NCBI GenBank assembly: GCA_038142205.1 | Contig: JAYQJO010000001.1 | Span: 62,001 to 126,000 of the forward strand | Length of the DNA: 64,000 nt | DNA from: UBA7359 sp038142205 | Lineage (GTDB): Bacteria > Pseudomonadota > Gammaproteobacteria > Eutrophobiales > Eutrophobiaceae | Direction of reading: 5' to 3' | In this document: one piece after another, positions 54,101 through 61,709 of the stretch | How the letters are laid out: every line of letters begins with the position of its first letter | How positions within the stretch are numbered: position 1 is the first letter of the stretch | Position numbers and translations under genes: made by a program | Notes under the pieces: generated by a model | What the model was told of the DNA's origin: nothing | What the model saw: the letters and a program-made list of their open reading frames with translations, nothing else | Database searches by the model: none

Positions 54101-54138
54101 AAATTTGCCAGACAGTTTGTTCTGGCAAATTTTTTTTT
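54101..54138 (+). terminator. Intrinsic terminator after DUF1329 gene
   Basis: AAATTTGCCAGA (54101-54112), loop CAGTTTGT, TCTGGCAAATTT (54121-54132), then T's to 54138. Twelve perfect pairs plus T-tract. It should limit transcription into the downstream three genes. Confidence 0.85.
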
Positions 54139-54141
54139 CAG

Positions 54142-54292
54142 GTGTAATTCGAGTCGGCACTTGTAACTATTCAGTTACTTCTAACTAGTCAATTACTTGT
54201 AATCGAGGGTTGCTTGTAACTGTTCGGTTGCTTGTAGCTGTTTAGTTATTTGTAATCGAGAGTTACTTCTAACTAATCAATTAACTGTAAAG
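54142..54292. repeat. Tandem array of 17-19 bp partly palindromic units
   Basis: About eight units start (T)TGTAA or TTCTAA: GTGTAATTCGAGTCGGCAC (54142), TTGTAACTATTCAGTTAC (54161), TTCTAACTAGTCAATTAC (54179), TTGTAATCGAGGGTTGC (54197), TTGTAACTGTTCGGTTGC (54214), TTGTAGCTGTTTAGTTAT (54232), TTGTAATCGAGAGTTAC (54250), TTCTAACTAATCAATTAAC (54267), then TGTAAAG. Several are inverted repeats (GTAACT-N4-AGTTAC). Three unit types recur in the order C A B C A A C B. It lies between a terminator and the Ycf48 gene. Confidence 0.85.
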
Positions 54293-54318
54293 TACAAAGC
54301 AATATTGAAGAGGTTAAG

Positions 54319-55401
54319 ATGAACGAAGAGGTAAAGGTAAACATTGCTGATGGCGATTTATCGGACGCAGCGGCGGATAATAAAAAGAAAACTCCAGCTC
54401 AAAAAGCATTATTAGCTCTATTGTCAATATTGCCTTGGGCGATTGTTGGAACTTTGCTTTGGGCAGGTATCTTCGTAAAGCCTAAAGTTATCGTTGAAGA
54501 GGTGATTCCGCCTGTAATTAATGTCAGAGATAATCTTTTTGGTTTAACCAGCATAAATTCAGATGAATTTTTAGCAGTAGGAAATTACGGAAAAATTATC
54601 CGTTCTACTGATAAAGGAGTCACTTGGAAAGATCAAATATCGCCTGTTGAGTCGCATTTTCAAGATATTAGCGCTTGGGACGAAAATAGAGCGGTTGTAG
54701 TCGGTAACGAAGGGATTACACTTGCAACAGAAGACGGTGGTCAAACTTGGTTAGAGGTTGAATCGCCTAAGTCAGAAGTCGCTAATAAACTGCTTCGTGT
54801 TCACACTTATCCTAATGGCGTCGCTTGGACTGTTGGCGAGATGGGGATGATTCTTGTTAGTGATGACTATGGGAAAACATGGAAACAAGTGCGAGAAGAA
54901 GAAGATGTTTTTATGAATGATATTGTACTTGTTGATGAAAATACGCTTTTTATCGCAGGTGAATTTGGGTTGGTATTTAAAAGTGATGATTATGGCCAAA
55001 CTTGGACAGATACTCAGACAGATAGTCCTAATAGTTTTACCGCAATTGCATTTCGCACACCACAAGAAGGTGTGGTAGTAGGGCTCGGCGGTGCTATTGC
55101 CGGAACGAACGATGGCGGAGAAACATGGACCTATATTGACCCAAAACAGTCAGGAATGACTGAGCATTTAATGGACGTAGCCTGGTCTGAAGAAACGCAA
55201 GAATGGGTGGCTATTGGAAATAAAGGTAAATGGATAAAGTTTTCCAGTGACCTTACTCAGTTTGATTCGAGAAACCTATCAGCAACAGATTATACATCCC
55301 ACACAGAAATGGTTATTGATGGGTTAGATATTCTTGCAGTCGGTCAAACAGTCGGTGCTCTGAACTTAAAAACAGATGACTGGACATTATTAGCCGATTA
55401 A
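54319..55401 (+). CDS. Membrane-anchored Ycf48-like (BNR) beta-propeller protein
   Basis: 360 residues. One membrane helix near residues 30-55 (ALLALLSILPWAIVGTLLWAGIF) anchors a periplasmic propeller. Five Asp-box-type motifs are visible: STDKGVTW, TEDGGQTW, SDDYGKTW, SDDYGQTW, TNDGGETW. Named for the photosystem assembly factor Ycf48, but in heterotrophs the family accompanies MMPL/DUF1329 genes. Possibly a scaffold or assembly factor for the transporter (inference). GAGG lies before ATG 54319. Third gene of the cluster, downstream of a terminator and repeat array. Confidence 0.87.
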   Translation: MNEEVKVNIADGDLSDAAADNKKKTPAQKALLALLSILPWAIVGTLLWAGIFVKPKVIVEEVIPPVINVRDNLFGLTSINSDEFLAVGNYGKIIRSTDKGVTWKDQISPVESHFQDISAWDENRAVVVGNEGITLATEDGGQTWLEVESPKSEVANKLLRVHTYPNGVAWTVGEMGMILVSDDYGKTWKQVREEEDVFMNDIVLVDENTLFIAGEFGLVFKSDDYGQTWTDTQTDSPNSFTAIAFRTPQEGVVVGLGGAIAGTNDGGETWTYIDPKQSGMTEHLMDVAWSEETQEWVAIGNKGKWIKFSSDLTQFDSRNLSATDYTSHTEMVIDGLDILAVGQTVGALNLKTDDWTLLAD

Positions 55402-55500
55402 TTTTTCAGTTCACATAATAATAAATAAATAAATAGATAAATATATAAAAAGGTAAATCAGGGGAGTTACAGGTTTGCTTTTTGATAAGTGGAGAAGAAA

Positions 55501-57873
55501 ATGTTAGAGAATTTTTCGCTATTCTGCATGAAGTACAGAAAAATAGTATTGGCAATAGTTCTTGTTATTACTGCTTTCTTGGCTACATTTGCTCATAAAA
55601 TAGATGTTAAAACTGTATTTGAGGATCTGCAACCTGCAAGTCATCCATACATAAAGGTTCACGAGGAGTTTAAAGATACATTTGGTGGTACGAATATCAT
55701 CACCTTTATGGTTCAATCAACAGAAGGTGATATTTTTCAGATGCCTGTGTTGAAAAAAATACGGGATCTAACTCAAGGCTTATATAAGATCGATGCGATT
55801 AACGAATTCCAGATCTATTCTATAGCGGGTAAAAAGCTTAAAGAGACACGAGCTTCTACAGTAGGGATTGAAAGTTTTCCTTTCATGTGGCCCGACTTAC
55901 CTAAAAGCCAGAAAGAAATTGATGCTATGAGAGAGGCTATATTGCGTACTCCATTAGTGTACGGGCCCTATGTCTCAAAAGACTTAACAGCAACACTGAT
56001 TACCGTCGATTTTTTTGATAATTTGTTGGACTTCAATCTTGCTTACGAACAAGCGTACGAGTTAGTTGAAAAACTCGACGATGACACTGTTGATATAAGT
56101 CTGGTGGGTAACCCTATATTGTATGGTTGGGTTGACCACTATTTACCAGAAACAATTCAGCTTGTTGGTATAGCAACATTAATCTTTCTTGTTTTACTGT
56201 TTGTGGTAAATAGGACCTGGCGCGGTACGATTCTGCCATTATTGTCTGGTGCTATAAGTGCTATTTGGGCATTGGGTGTAGCTCAGCTTTGCGTTATTCA
56301 TTTTGACCCGCTTGTCGTTGTGGTTGCGATGTTGATTACAGCGCGAGCAGTATCTCATTCGGTGCAGATGATTACGCGCTTTCATGAAGAAATCGATAAG
56401 GTAGAGGGGCATGAACAAGACCTCAATTCCGCAGATGCGGCACGTGCCACCTTAACGGATTTGCTTAGACCGGGGTTGCTTGGTATCGCAACAGATGCAG
56501 GTTGTGTTACGGTTGTTGCAATCAGTCCAATTCCATTGCTTCAAAAGCTCGTTGTGCTTGCTGTAGTTTGGGTTGGTACTGTTGCTATTAGTTCAATTAT
56601 TGTAACGCCAGTACTATTGTCATGGGTCAAAAATCCAAAGTCTTATGCGCATCCTCTCAATCTGGATATGCTAGTTATCAGACCTTTCCTCAATATTTGT
56701 GTCAATGTCGTTGCGACTAGAGCCAGATATGTTGTTGTAGCGCTTGCATTACTATTGTTTATAGTGAGTGGCTTATTCGCAGTCAATTTGAAGGTAGGTG
56801 ATGCTAATCCTGGTTCTCCAATTTTGTGGCCGGATGGGCGCTATAATGTTGACTCTGCTGATATTAATACTCAATTCCCTGGTGCTGACAGAATGTTTGT
56901 TGTGGTTGGTGGGGTTGAAGAAGGCGCTAAAAATGAATTTGGCGGTAAGGTTGTCGGTAAGATCAAAGACGTAGAAATTCTTGATGGTATGTTGCGCTTT
57001 CAGCGATACATGGAGCAGCAAGATGAAATTGGTGCCACTATCTCGATTGGGGATGTTCTTCCTGCGGTTAATTCAACCTTGCGTGAAGGTAATTTCAGAT
57101 ATTCAGAGTTGGGTAATACGACTGATAGTAACGGTGAGTTAATCTTCATGTATGAACGTGCATCTGAACCAGGCGATTTATTGCGTTATACCGACGTCGA
57201 TATAAATTATGCTTCTGTTCTTATGTACTTTTCAGATCGTAAGGGTATTTCGATTCAGACCGCTATTGCTCGAGTTAAACAATTCATTAAAGATAACCCT
57301 GAGCTTCAGGAACTTGCTAATTTCAGATTGGCTGGTGGGATAATCGGCGTAATTGCATCAGTAAATGAAGTCATTCTTTCTGGTCAGATTCAGTCGATTG
57401 CCTTGGCTTTATTTATATTGGTAATGATGTGTATCATTGTTTATCGCTCTAGTATCGCGGGCATGTTCTTTATGGTTCCCGTGGTATTGGCTAACCTGGT
57501 TACTTTTGCGTTTATGGCTTGGCAAAATATAGGCATGAACATTAACACCGTACCGGTAGCTGCTTTAGGTATTGGTTTGGGTGTTGATTACACTTTATAT
57601 ATTTGTGACCGTATTAGAAGCGAGCATCAATTGGGTAAATCGCCACTAGAAGCAATATCGATATCGCTGCATTGCGCGGGTCGAGGTGTACTGGTTACAG
57701 CGCTGGTTCTGATAGCAAGTGTCGGTGTTTGGTTATTTTCATCGCTACGGTTTCAGGCTGAAATGGGCATGCTGATTGGTTTATGGCTTGCAGTATCAGC
57801 TGTATCGGCACTCTTTTTGATGCCTGCTATGGCTTATATATTTAGACCTAAATTTATTTTTGGTGATAAGTAG
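55501..57873 (+). CDS. MMPL/RND-superfamily transporter
   Basis: 790 residues from ATG 55501 (GGAG 6 bases upstream; in-frame GTG 55489 rejected). Two MMPL repeats: helix 1 (KIVLAIVLVITAFLATFA), a large periplasmic loop (VFEDLQPASHPYIKVHEEFKDTFGG), then a helix bundle with ARAVSHSVQMITRFHEE; the second half repeats the plan with GIGLGVDYTLYICDRIRSEH (the D in the helix is typical of proton-coupled RND). Related to hydrophobe exporters of the HAE3/MmpL type; no partner membrane-fusion or TolC gene is present, which suits the DUF1329/DUF1302 partners. Confidence 0.9.
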   Translation: MLENFSLFCMKYRKIVLAIVLVITAFLATFAHKIDVKTVFEDLQPASHPYIKVHEEFKDTFGGTNIITFMVQSTEGDIFQMPVLKKIRDLTQGLYKIDAINEFQIYSIAGKKLKETRASTVGIESFPFMWPDLPKSQKEIDAMREAILRTPLVYGPYVSKDLTATLITVDFFDNLLDFNLAYEQAYELVEKLDDDTVDISLVGNPILYGWVDHYLPETIQLVGIATLIFLVLLFVVNRTWRGTILPLLSGAISAIWALGVAQLCVIHFDPLVVVVAMLITARAVSHSVQMITRFHEEIDKVEGHEQDLNSADAARATLTDLLRPGLLGIATDAGCVTVVAISPIPLLQKLVVLAVVWVGTVAISSIIVTPVLLSWVKNPKSYAHPLNLDMLVIRPFLNICVNVVATRARYVVVALALLLFIVSGLFAVNLKVGDANPGSPILWPDGRYNVDSADINTQFPGADRMFVVVGGVEEGAKNEFGGKVVGKIKDVEILDGMLRFQRYMEQQDEIGATISIGDVLPAVNSTLREGNFRYSELGNTTDSNGELIFMYERASEPGDLLRYTDVDINYASVLMYFSDRKGISIQTAIARVKQFIKDNPELQELANFRLAGGIIGVIASVNEVILSGQIQSIALALFILVMMCIIVYRSSIAGMFFMVPVVLANLVTFAFMAWQNIGMNINTVPVAALGIGLGVDYTLYICDRIRSEHQLGKSPLEAISISLHCAGRGVLVTALVLIASVGVWLFSSLRFQAEMGMLIGLWLAVSAVSALFLMPAMAYIFRPKFIFGDK

Positions 57874-57942
57874 CGTCTAAATAGAGCTAGCAAAGTACTT
57901 CGACTTTACCGAATATAGTGCAACATAACGTAATTGATAGTC

Positions 57943-57969
57943 TGCGTCCTCAAATTGGTTGAGGACGCA
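57943..57969 (+). other. Perfect 11-bp hairpin between MMPL and small exported gene
   Basis: TGCGTCCTCAA, loop ATTGG, TTGAGGACGCA. It is not followed by a T-tract, so it may stabilise mRNA or reduce read-through rather than terminate. Confidence 0.6.
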
Positions 57970-57992
57970 TAACTTTGAAAGAGGAATATATT

Positions 57993-58415
57993 ATGCGAAC
58001 GGCAAAAGTAATAACTGTCACGGTATTATTGTTTATGAGCATGATAGAAGTTGCATGGTCAGCTGAATATCGAGAAGGAAATACTCCGGAAGATGTTGTG
58101 TTGAATTACTTTACGGCTCTTCAGAATAAAGATTTTGGTAAGGCTTACGATTTAGTTTCAGCGAATATGCGGGATGCTCGAACTCGTGAGATATACATCG
58201 AAGACTGGAAAAATGTAGTAACTATGGGGCAAGTTGACATACAAGAATTTGGCATTACGTCTTCTAAAGTTGATGGAGATACTGCTGTTGTTGAGGCTTG
58301 GAATGTTACAAGTGATGTGTTTAATGTCCTTGGTATTAAGGAAAATGAAATTGATCGACTAATACTCATTGATGGTGTCTGGAAGATTGATGAAACAGAA
58401 GTACTGTTAGAATAA
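57993..58415 (+). CDS. Small exported NTF2-like protein
   Basis: 140 residues from ATG 57993 (AGAGG 10 bases before; in-frame TTG 57975 rejected). Signal peptide ends VAWSA-EYR. The mature part (GNTPEDVVLNYFTALQNKDFGKAYDLVSANMRD, ... VEAWNVTSDV..., LILIDGVWKIDE) has the DUF4878/SnoaL-like pattern of a helix, then curved sheet. Such domains often bind small hydrophobic ligands. Last gene of the cluster; function unknown. Confidence 0.7.
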   Translation: MRTAKVITVTVLLFMSMIEVAWSAEYREGNTPEDVVLNYFTALQNKDFGKAYDLVSANMRDARTREIYIEDWKNVVTMGQVDIQEFGITSSKVDGDTAVVEAWNVTSDVFNVLGIKENEIDRLILIDGVWKIDETEVLLE

Positions 58416-59070
58416 TGCCAGGAAACTAACGCAATAGACAGATTTTGCTTTCCCGGCTAAAGCCTAAATGGAGGTTCTTAGCTTTACATCTCTTCAATCT
58501 GAAACTAAGTTTATAATTTTGCTATAACTTAGCATTTCACATTCATTCTTGGCTAAAGTCGGCATTGATCTACTGCTTTATGCCTTAGTAAATAAAAATA
58601 TAATTAAAAAGCAAGCATAGCTTGCATTAACGCTGCTCTATTATATTTTAAGCCTTTCTCTACTGTTCAGTATCTCTTTATTTAATATTCAATCGATTTA
58701 TAGTAATCATTAATAGGTATTCACCTCTCAATAAAGTTAATTGCTTATTAAAAATAATCAGAGCAATTTACAGACATTGTAATCAGTAAAATGCGAGAAA
58801 AAGCTTAAATCATTTCAGGATGAAGGTAGGAGAAGATTTCTAAAAAGATTAGAAAAAATAAAAAATGCCAGTTAAAAAAGCAATTTAGGCTAATAAAAAG
58901 ATATTACCTATAACACTATATCTACATCAAACAAAGTTAATATGAGTGCACTTTATATACAATATCAATTTTGTGTGAGAGTCTGTAGTACTACTATTAA
59001 ACGACATCCACATTTCTTTTTTGAAGAAAATTTTTTAACGCAATTTATTCTTGAGTTTTATGTAGGCGAA
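58416..59070. other. 655-base gene-free region carrying a tRNA-Gln remnant
   Basis: AT-rich, no coding frame. It has short hairpins such as GCAAGC-ATA-GCTTGC near 58612-58626 and CGGCTAAAGCC near 58455. Near the right end is a 27-base match to tRNA-Gln (separate entry). It separates the DUF1302 cluster from the ribosomal protein genes. Confidence 0.6.
58978..59004 (-). pseudogene. tRNA-Gln fragment (D-arm to anticodon loop)
   Basis: Aligned without gaps to the intact tRNA-Gln at 50656-50682, 23 of 27 bases agree (mismatches at 58984, 58990, 58995, 59000). It is in the same orientation as the intact gene. It covers the region from the start of the D-arm to the anticodon loop; the acceptor part is not recognisable. 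Confidence 0.65.
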
Positions 59071-59098
59071 AAAAAAAGAGGGGTACCCCTCTTTTTTT
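59071..59098. terminator. Bidirectional terminator after rpsI
   Basis: AAAAAAAGAGGGGT with perfect complement ACCCCTCTTTTTTT: 14-base arms with A- and T-runs on both sides. It ends rplM-rpsI transcription on the minus strand and could also stop plus-strand transcripts from the cluster. Confidence 0.85.
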
Positions 59099-59114
59099 AA
59101 CGTTGTTTCTGAAA

Positions 59115-59507
59115 TTAACGTTTAGAGTATTGTGGACGTTTGCGCGATTTGTGCAGACCCACTTTCTTACGTTCAACTTCACGTGCATCACGAGTTACAA
59201 AGCCGGCACCACGCAGAGTTTTACGTAATGTTTCATCATACTCCATTAATGCGCGGGTAATGCCATGACGAATTGCGCCAGCTTGGCCTGAAATACCACC
59301 ACCCTTAACAGTGATGTTGAAATCAAACTGGTCAACCATTTCCAGAGTTTCTAATGGTTGACGAACAATCATACGACCGGTTTCACGACCGAAGTATTCA
59401 TCCAAAGTACGATTGTTAATAGTGATTTGACCGTTACCGCGTTTTAAGAATACGCGCGCTGAAGAACTTTTACGTCTTCCGGTGCTGTAATAGGTTTCAG
59501 TCGCCAT
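59115..59507 (-). CDS. rpsI: 30S ribosomal protein S9
   Basis: 130 residues, complete. Starts TETYYSTGRRKSSSARVFLKRGNGQITIN and ends LHKSRKRPQYSKR, the universal S9 tail that reaches the P-site tRNA. It is 3 bases after rplM and followed by a strong terminator, the usual bacterial arrangement. Confidence 0.98.
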   Translation of the reverse strand: MATETYYSTGRRKSSSARVFLKRGNGQITINNRTLDEYFGRETGRMIVRQPLETLEMVDQFDFNITVKGGGISGQAGAIRHGITRALMEYDETLRKTLRGAGFVTRDAREVERKKVGLHKSRKRPQYSKR

Positions 59508-59510
59508 GCT

Positions 59511-59939
59511 TTAAATCTCCAAAACTTGAGGTTGTTGTGCTGCATGTTGATGCTGAGCATCACCATAGACTTTTAGCTTACGAAACATATCACGACCTAA
59601 AGGGCCTTTTGGAAGCATGCCTTTTACAGCTTTTTCGATAATTAATTCGGGTTTTTTAGCATTCAATTTATCAAAATTGATTGTTTTCAGACCACCAGGA
59701 TAACCTGTGTGATGTCGGTATAATTTGTCCTGGCGTTTGTTGCCACTGACATGAATGTCTTTCGCGTTGATAACGACGATATAATCACCAGTGTCCATAT
59801 GAGGCGTATATTCAGCCTTATGTTTACCACGCAAACGTCGCGCTACTTCTGTAGCTAAACGGCCTAGCGTCTTACCTGACGCGTCGACAATGTACCAATC
59901 GCGTTTAATTGTAGAAGGTGTTGCAGTAAAGGTTTTCAT
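59511..59939 (-). CDS. rplM: 50S ribosomal protein L13
   Basis: 142 residues, complete. KTFTATPSTIKRDWYIVDASGKTLGRLATEVARRLRGKHKAEYTPHMDTGDYIVVIN and GMLPKGPLGRDMFRKLKVY are typical L13. ATG 59939; rpsI follows 3 bases after the stop. Probably autoregulated through the leader. Confidence 0.98.
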   Translation of the reverse strand: MKTFTATPSTIKRDWYIVDASGKTLGRLATEVARRLRGKHKAEYTPHMDTGDYIVVINAKDIHVSGNKRQDKLYRHHTGYPGGLKTINFDKLNAKKPELIIEKAVKGMLPKGPLGRDMFRKLKVYGDAQHQHAAQQPQVLEI

Positions 59940-59980
59940 TACAAATTCCTGAAAATCCGGTTGCCCGGCTAAAAAAGAGG
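59940..59980 (-). promoter_or_regulatory. Putative rplM leader with GNRA hairpin
   Basis: Minus-strand leader contains CCGG-GCAA-CCGG, a 4-bp stem with a GNRA tetraloop, 17 bases before the ATG. In gammaproteobacteria L13 represses rplM through its leader; this small hairpin is a candidate but too short to be sure. Confidence 0.32.
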
Positions 59981-60140
59981 AGGAATACTACGTATAGACC
60001 CGTTGGCTGTCAACATTATCAGCGCGATATTCTTACTGAAATTGTTTAATATTTTTGTTGTATGCAAAAGGAAAAACCGCCCTAGATACATTAAAATATT
60101 GAGATATTGATTAAATAACCAAATAAACTTTAAAAAACTA

Positions 60141-60787
60141 ATGAAATCAAGGCAATACACTACATTAGATCGCGGAATTATGGCGTTCAACTCATTTCTC
60201 AGCTATTTGCCGAAAGCAGAGAATAAGATCGGCGACCGACTTTATCCGGCAAAAGAGCATGTCGATATAAAAATGGACGAGAATACGAAAAAACATGTTT
60301 CAGGATTAATGCGCATAAACCATGCTGGAGAAATCGCTGCTCAAGCCCTATATAAGGCGCAGGCCTTAACCGCGTCGGATGATGAATTAAAAAAATTATG
60401 CAGGAGTCTGCAGATGAAGAAATTGACCATCTGAATTGGTGTGAGGCGCGGTTGAAGGAGCTGGGCGATCATACCAGTTACCTAGGGCCGTTCTGGTATG
60501 GCGGATCATTTGGTATTGGCGTGATCGTTGGTTTGTTTGGGGATAAATGGAACCTGGGTTTTTTGGCGGAAACGGAATATCAGGTTGTTCGCCATCTTGA
60601 TTCACATCTAAAACAGATTCCAGAAAATGATAAGCGCAGCCGAGCGATTCTGGAACAAATGCGCGAAGATGAATTACAACATGCTGTGACCGCAGAAAAA
60701 TCGGGTGCTGAGAATCTACCGGATAGCGTTAAACATTTAATGAGTTTAACGTCAAAGCTAATGACGAAGACTGCTTATAAAATATAA
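60141..60787 (+). pseudogene. coq7: Demethoxyubiquinone hydroxylase Coq7, frameshifted in an A-run
   Basis: Reads RQYTTLDRGIMAFNSFL, then the first diiron motif LMRINHAGEIAAQALYKAQALTA, and loses frame at seven A's (60389-60395). In the other frame: QESADEEIDHLNWCEARLKELG (second Glu...His pair), YGGSFGIGVIVGLFGD, LAETEYQVVRHLDSHL and EDELQHAVTAE-type motif. Adding one A gives 215 residues, the usual Coq7 size. All diiron ligands (ExxH pairs) are present across the two frames. Coq7 makes ubiquinone; a respiring cell would need it, which favours an assembly error over loss. Confidence 0.88.
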
Positions 60788-60844
60788 TTTAAATCAGCAC
60801 TTTTCTATTTGCCTAAATTTTTTCAAAAAATATTATTTAATAAT

Positions 60845-60872
60845 CTTGAAAACATTTTTGCTATCCCCATTT
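60845..60872 (+). promoter_or_regulatory. Sigma-32 heat-shock promoter of hsp20
   Basis: CTTGAAA (60845-60851), 13-base spacer, CCCCATTT (60865-60872): a full match to the sigma-32 consensus CTTGAAA-N(13-15)-CCCCATnT. It lies 42 bases before the ATG at 60915. Confidence 0.88.
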
Positions 60873-60914
60873 ACTTATTAAGTTAAATGAAATGATTTTT
60901 TGGAGGTAGATAAA

Positions 60915-61367
60915 ATGGCTTTAACCAGTTATGAACCATGGGGATTATTAGATCGATTCAATCAACAACTCAATCAGCTGGCTTATTCTGATAAGTCTTT
61001 AGAAAATGGTGACAGTGACTTTTCTAATGTTGTAACCAGTCATTGGCGTCCTGCAGTTGATATTAAAGAAGAAGGTGAACGGTTTTTTATTACTGCTGAT
61101 TTACCGGGCGTTGATCCTAAAGATATTGAAATCACAATGGATAACGGCATCCTGACAATTAAGGGTGAACGTAAATCTGAAGTGCGTGATGAAAAGGAAG
61201 GCTACAAAAGTGTTGAACGAGTTAGTGGTACTTTCTATCGGCGCTTTAGTTTGCCAGATACTGCGGATGCAGAACGCATTGAAGCAAAAGGTAATCATGG
61301 TGTTCTGGAAGTTGTGATTCCAAAGCATGAAAAAGTTCAGCCTCGCAAGATTGAAGTAAAAGGTTAA
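60915..61367 (+). CDS. Small heat-shock protein Hsp20
   Basis: 150 residues from ATG 60915, with GGAGG at 60902-60906; the upstream in-frame TTG at 60900 is ignored. Alpha-crystallin domain from about residue 45: WRPAVDIKEEGERFFITADLPGVDPKDIEI, GILTIKGERKSE, FYRRFSLPDTAD and the C-terminal tail LEVVIPKHEKVQPRKIEV (IxV-type motif). A holdase chaperone driven by a sigma-32 promoter. Confidence 0.95.
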   Translation: MALTSYEPWGLLDRFNQQLNQLAYSDKSLENGDSDFSNVVTSHWRPAVDIKEEGERFFITADLPGVDPKDIEITMDNGILTIKGERKSEVRDEKEGYKSVERVSGTFYRRFSLPDTADAERIEAKGNHGVLEVVIPKHEKVQPRKIEVKG

Positions 61368-61709
61368 TTAAAATTATTTGAATAATTGATTATTAATACT
61401 TGATACCCCTCTAAAAGTACACGAGTAGGTTTACCTGCTCGTGTACTATTATGTACAGGATGTACGGCCAGGTTTTTTGTTCCAAATACCAACAGTAGGA
61501 GCTTTAAATAAAACTTTAAGTATCTGCATCCGTACAGGCGCTGCCATGAGCGCAGTGCGTGTGGGACGCCGATAGGATACAGGTGGGCGATTCCATGGGG
61601 ATCGGTAGAGTCGAGCAATTACAGAATGGCGATTTTATTCGTGTGCTGTGAACTTTTTTAAATTAAAGACTCCAATCTTAAAAATTATAACTAAATTTAA
61701 AGGAACATT
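61368..61709. other. Intergenic region between hsp20 and degQ
   Basis: 342 bases with no credible gene. It contains the hairpin at 61416-61447 and a GC-richer patch (about 61510-61620: CATCCGTACAGGCGCTGCC..., including GCGCT-GCCATG-AGCGC) unlike the flanks, which may be an old inserted repeat. AAAGGAAC precedes the degQ ATG. Confidence 0.4.
61416..61447 (+). terminator. 14-bp hairpin downstream of hsp20
   Basis: AGTACACGAGTAGG (61416-61429), loop TTTA, CCTGCTCGTGTACT (61434-61447), one G-U pair. Strong stem but a weak T-tract (ATTATG), so termination or mRNA protection is possible. Confidence 0.55.

Noticed and set aside
61364..61618. 84-codon minus-strand ORF downstream of hsp20
   Set aside because: It runs through the hairpin and a GC-rich patch with no protein-like pattern.
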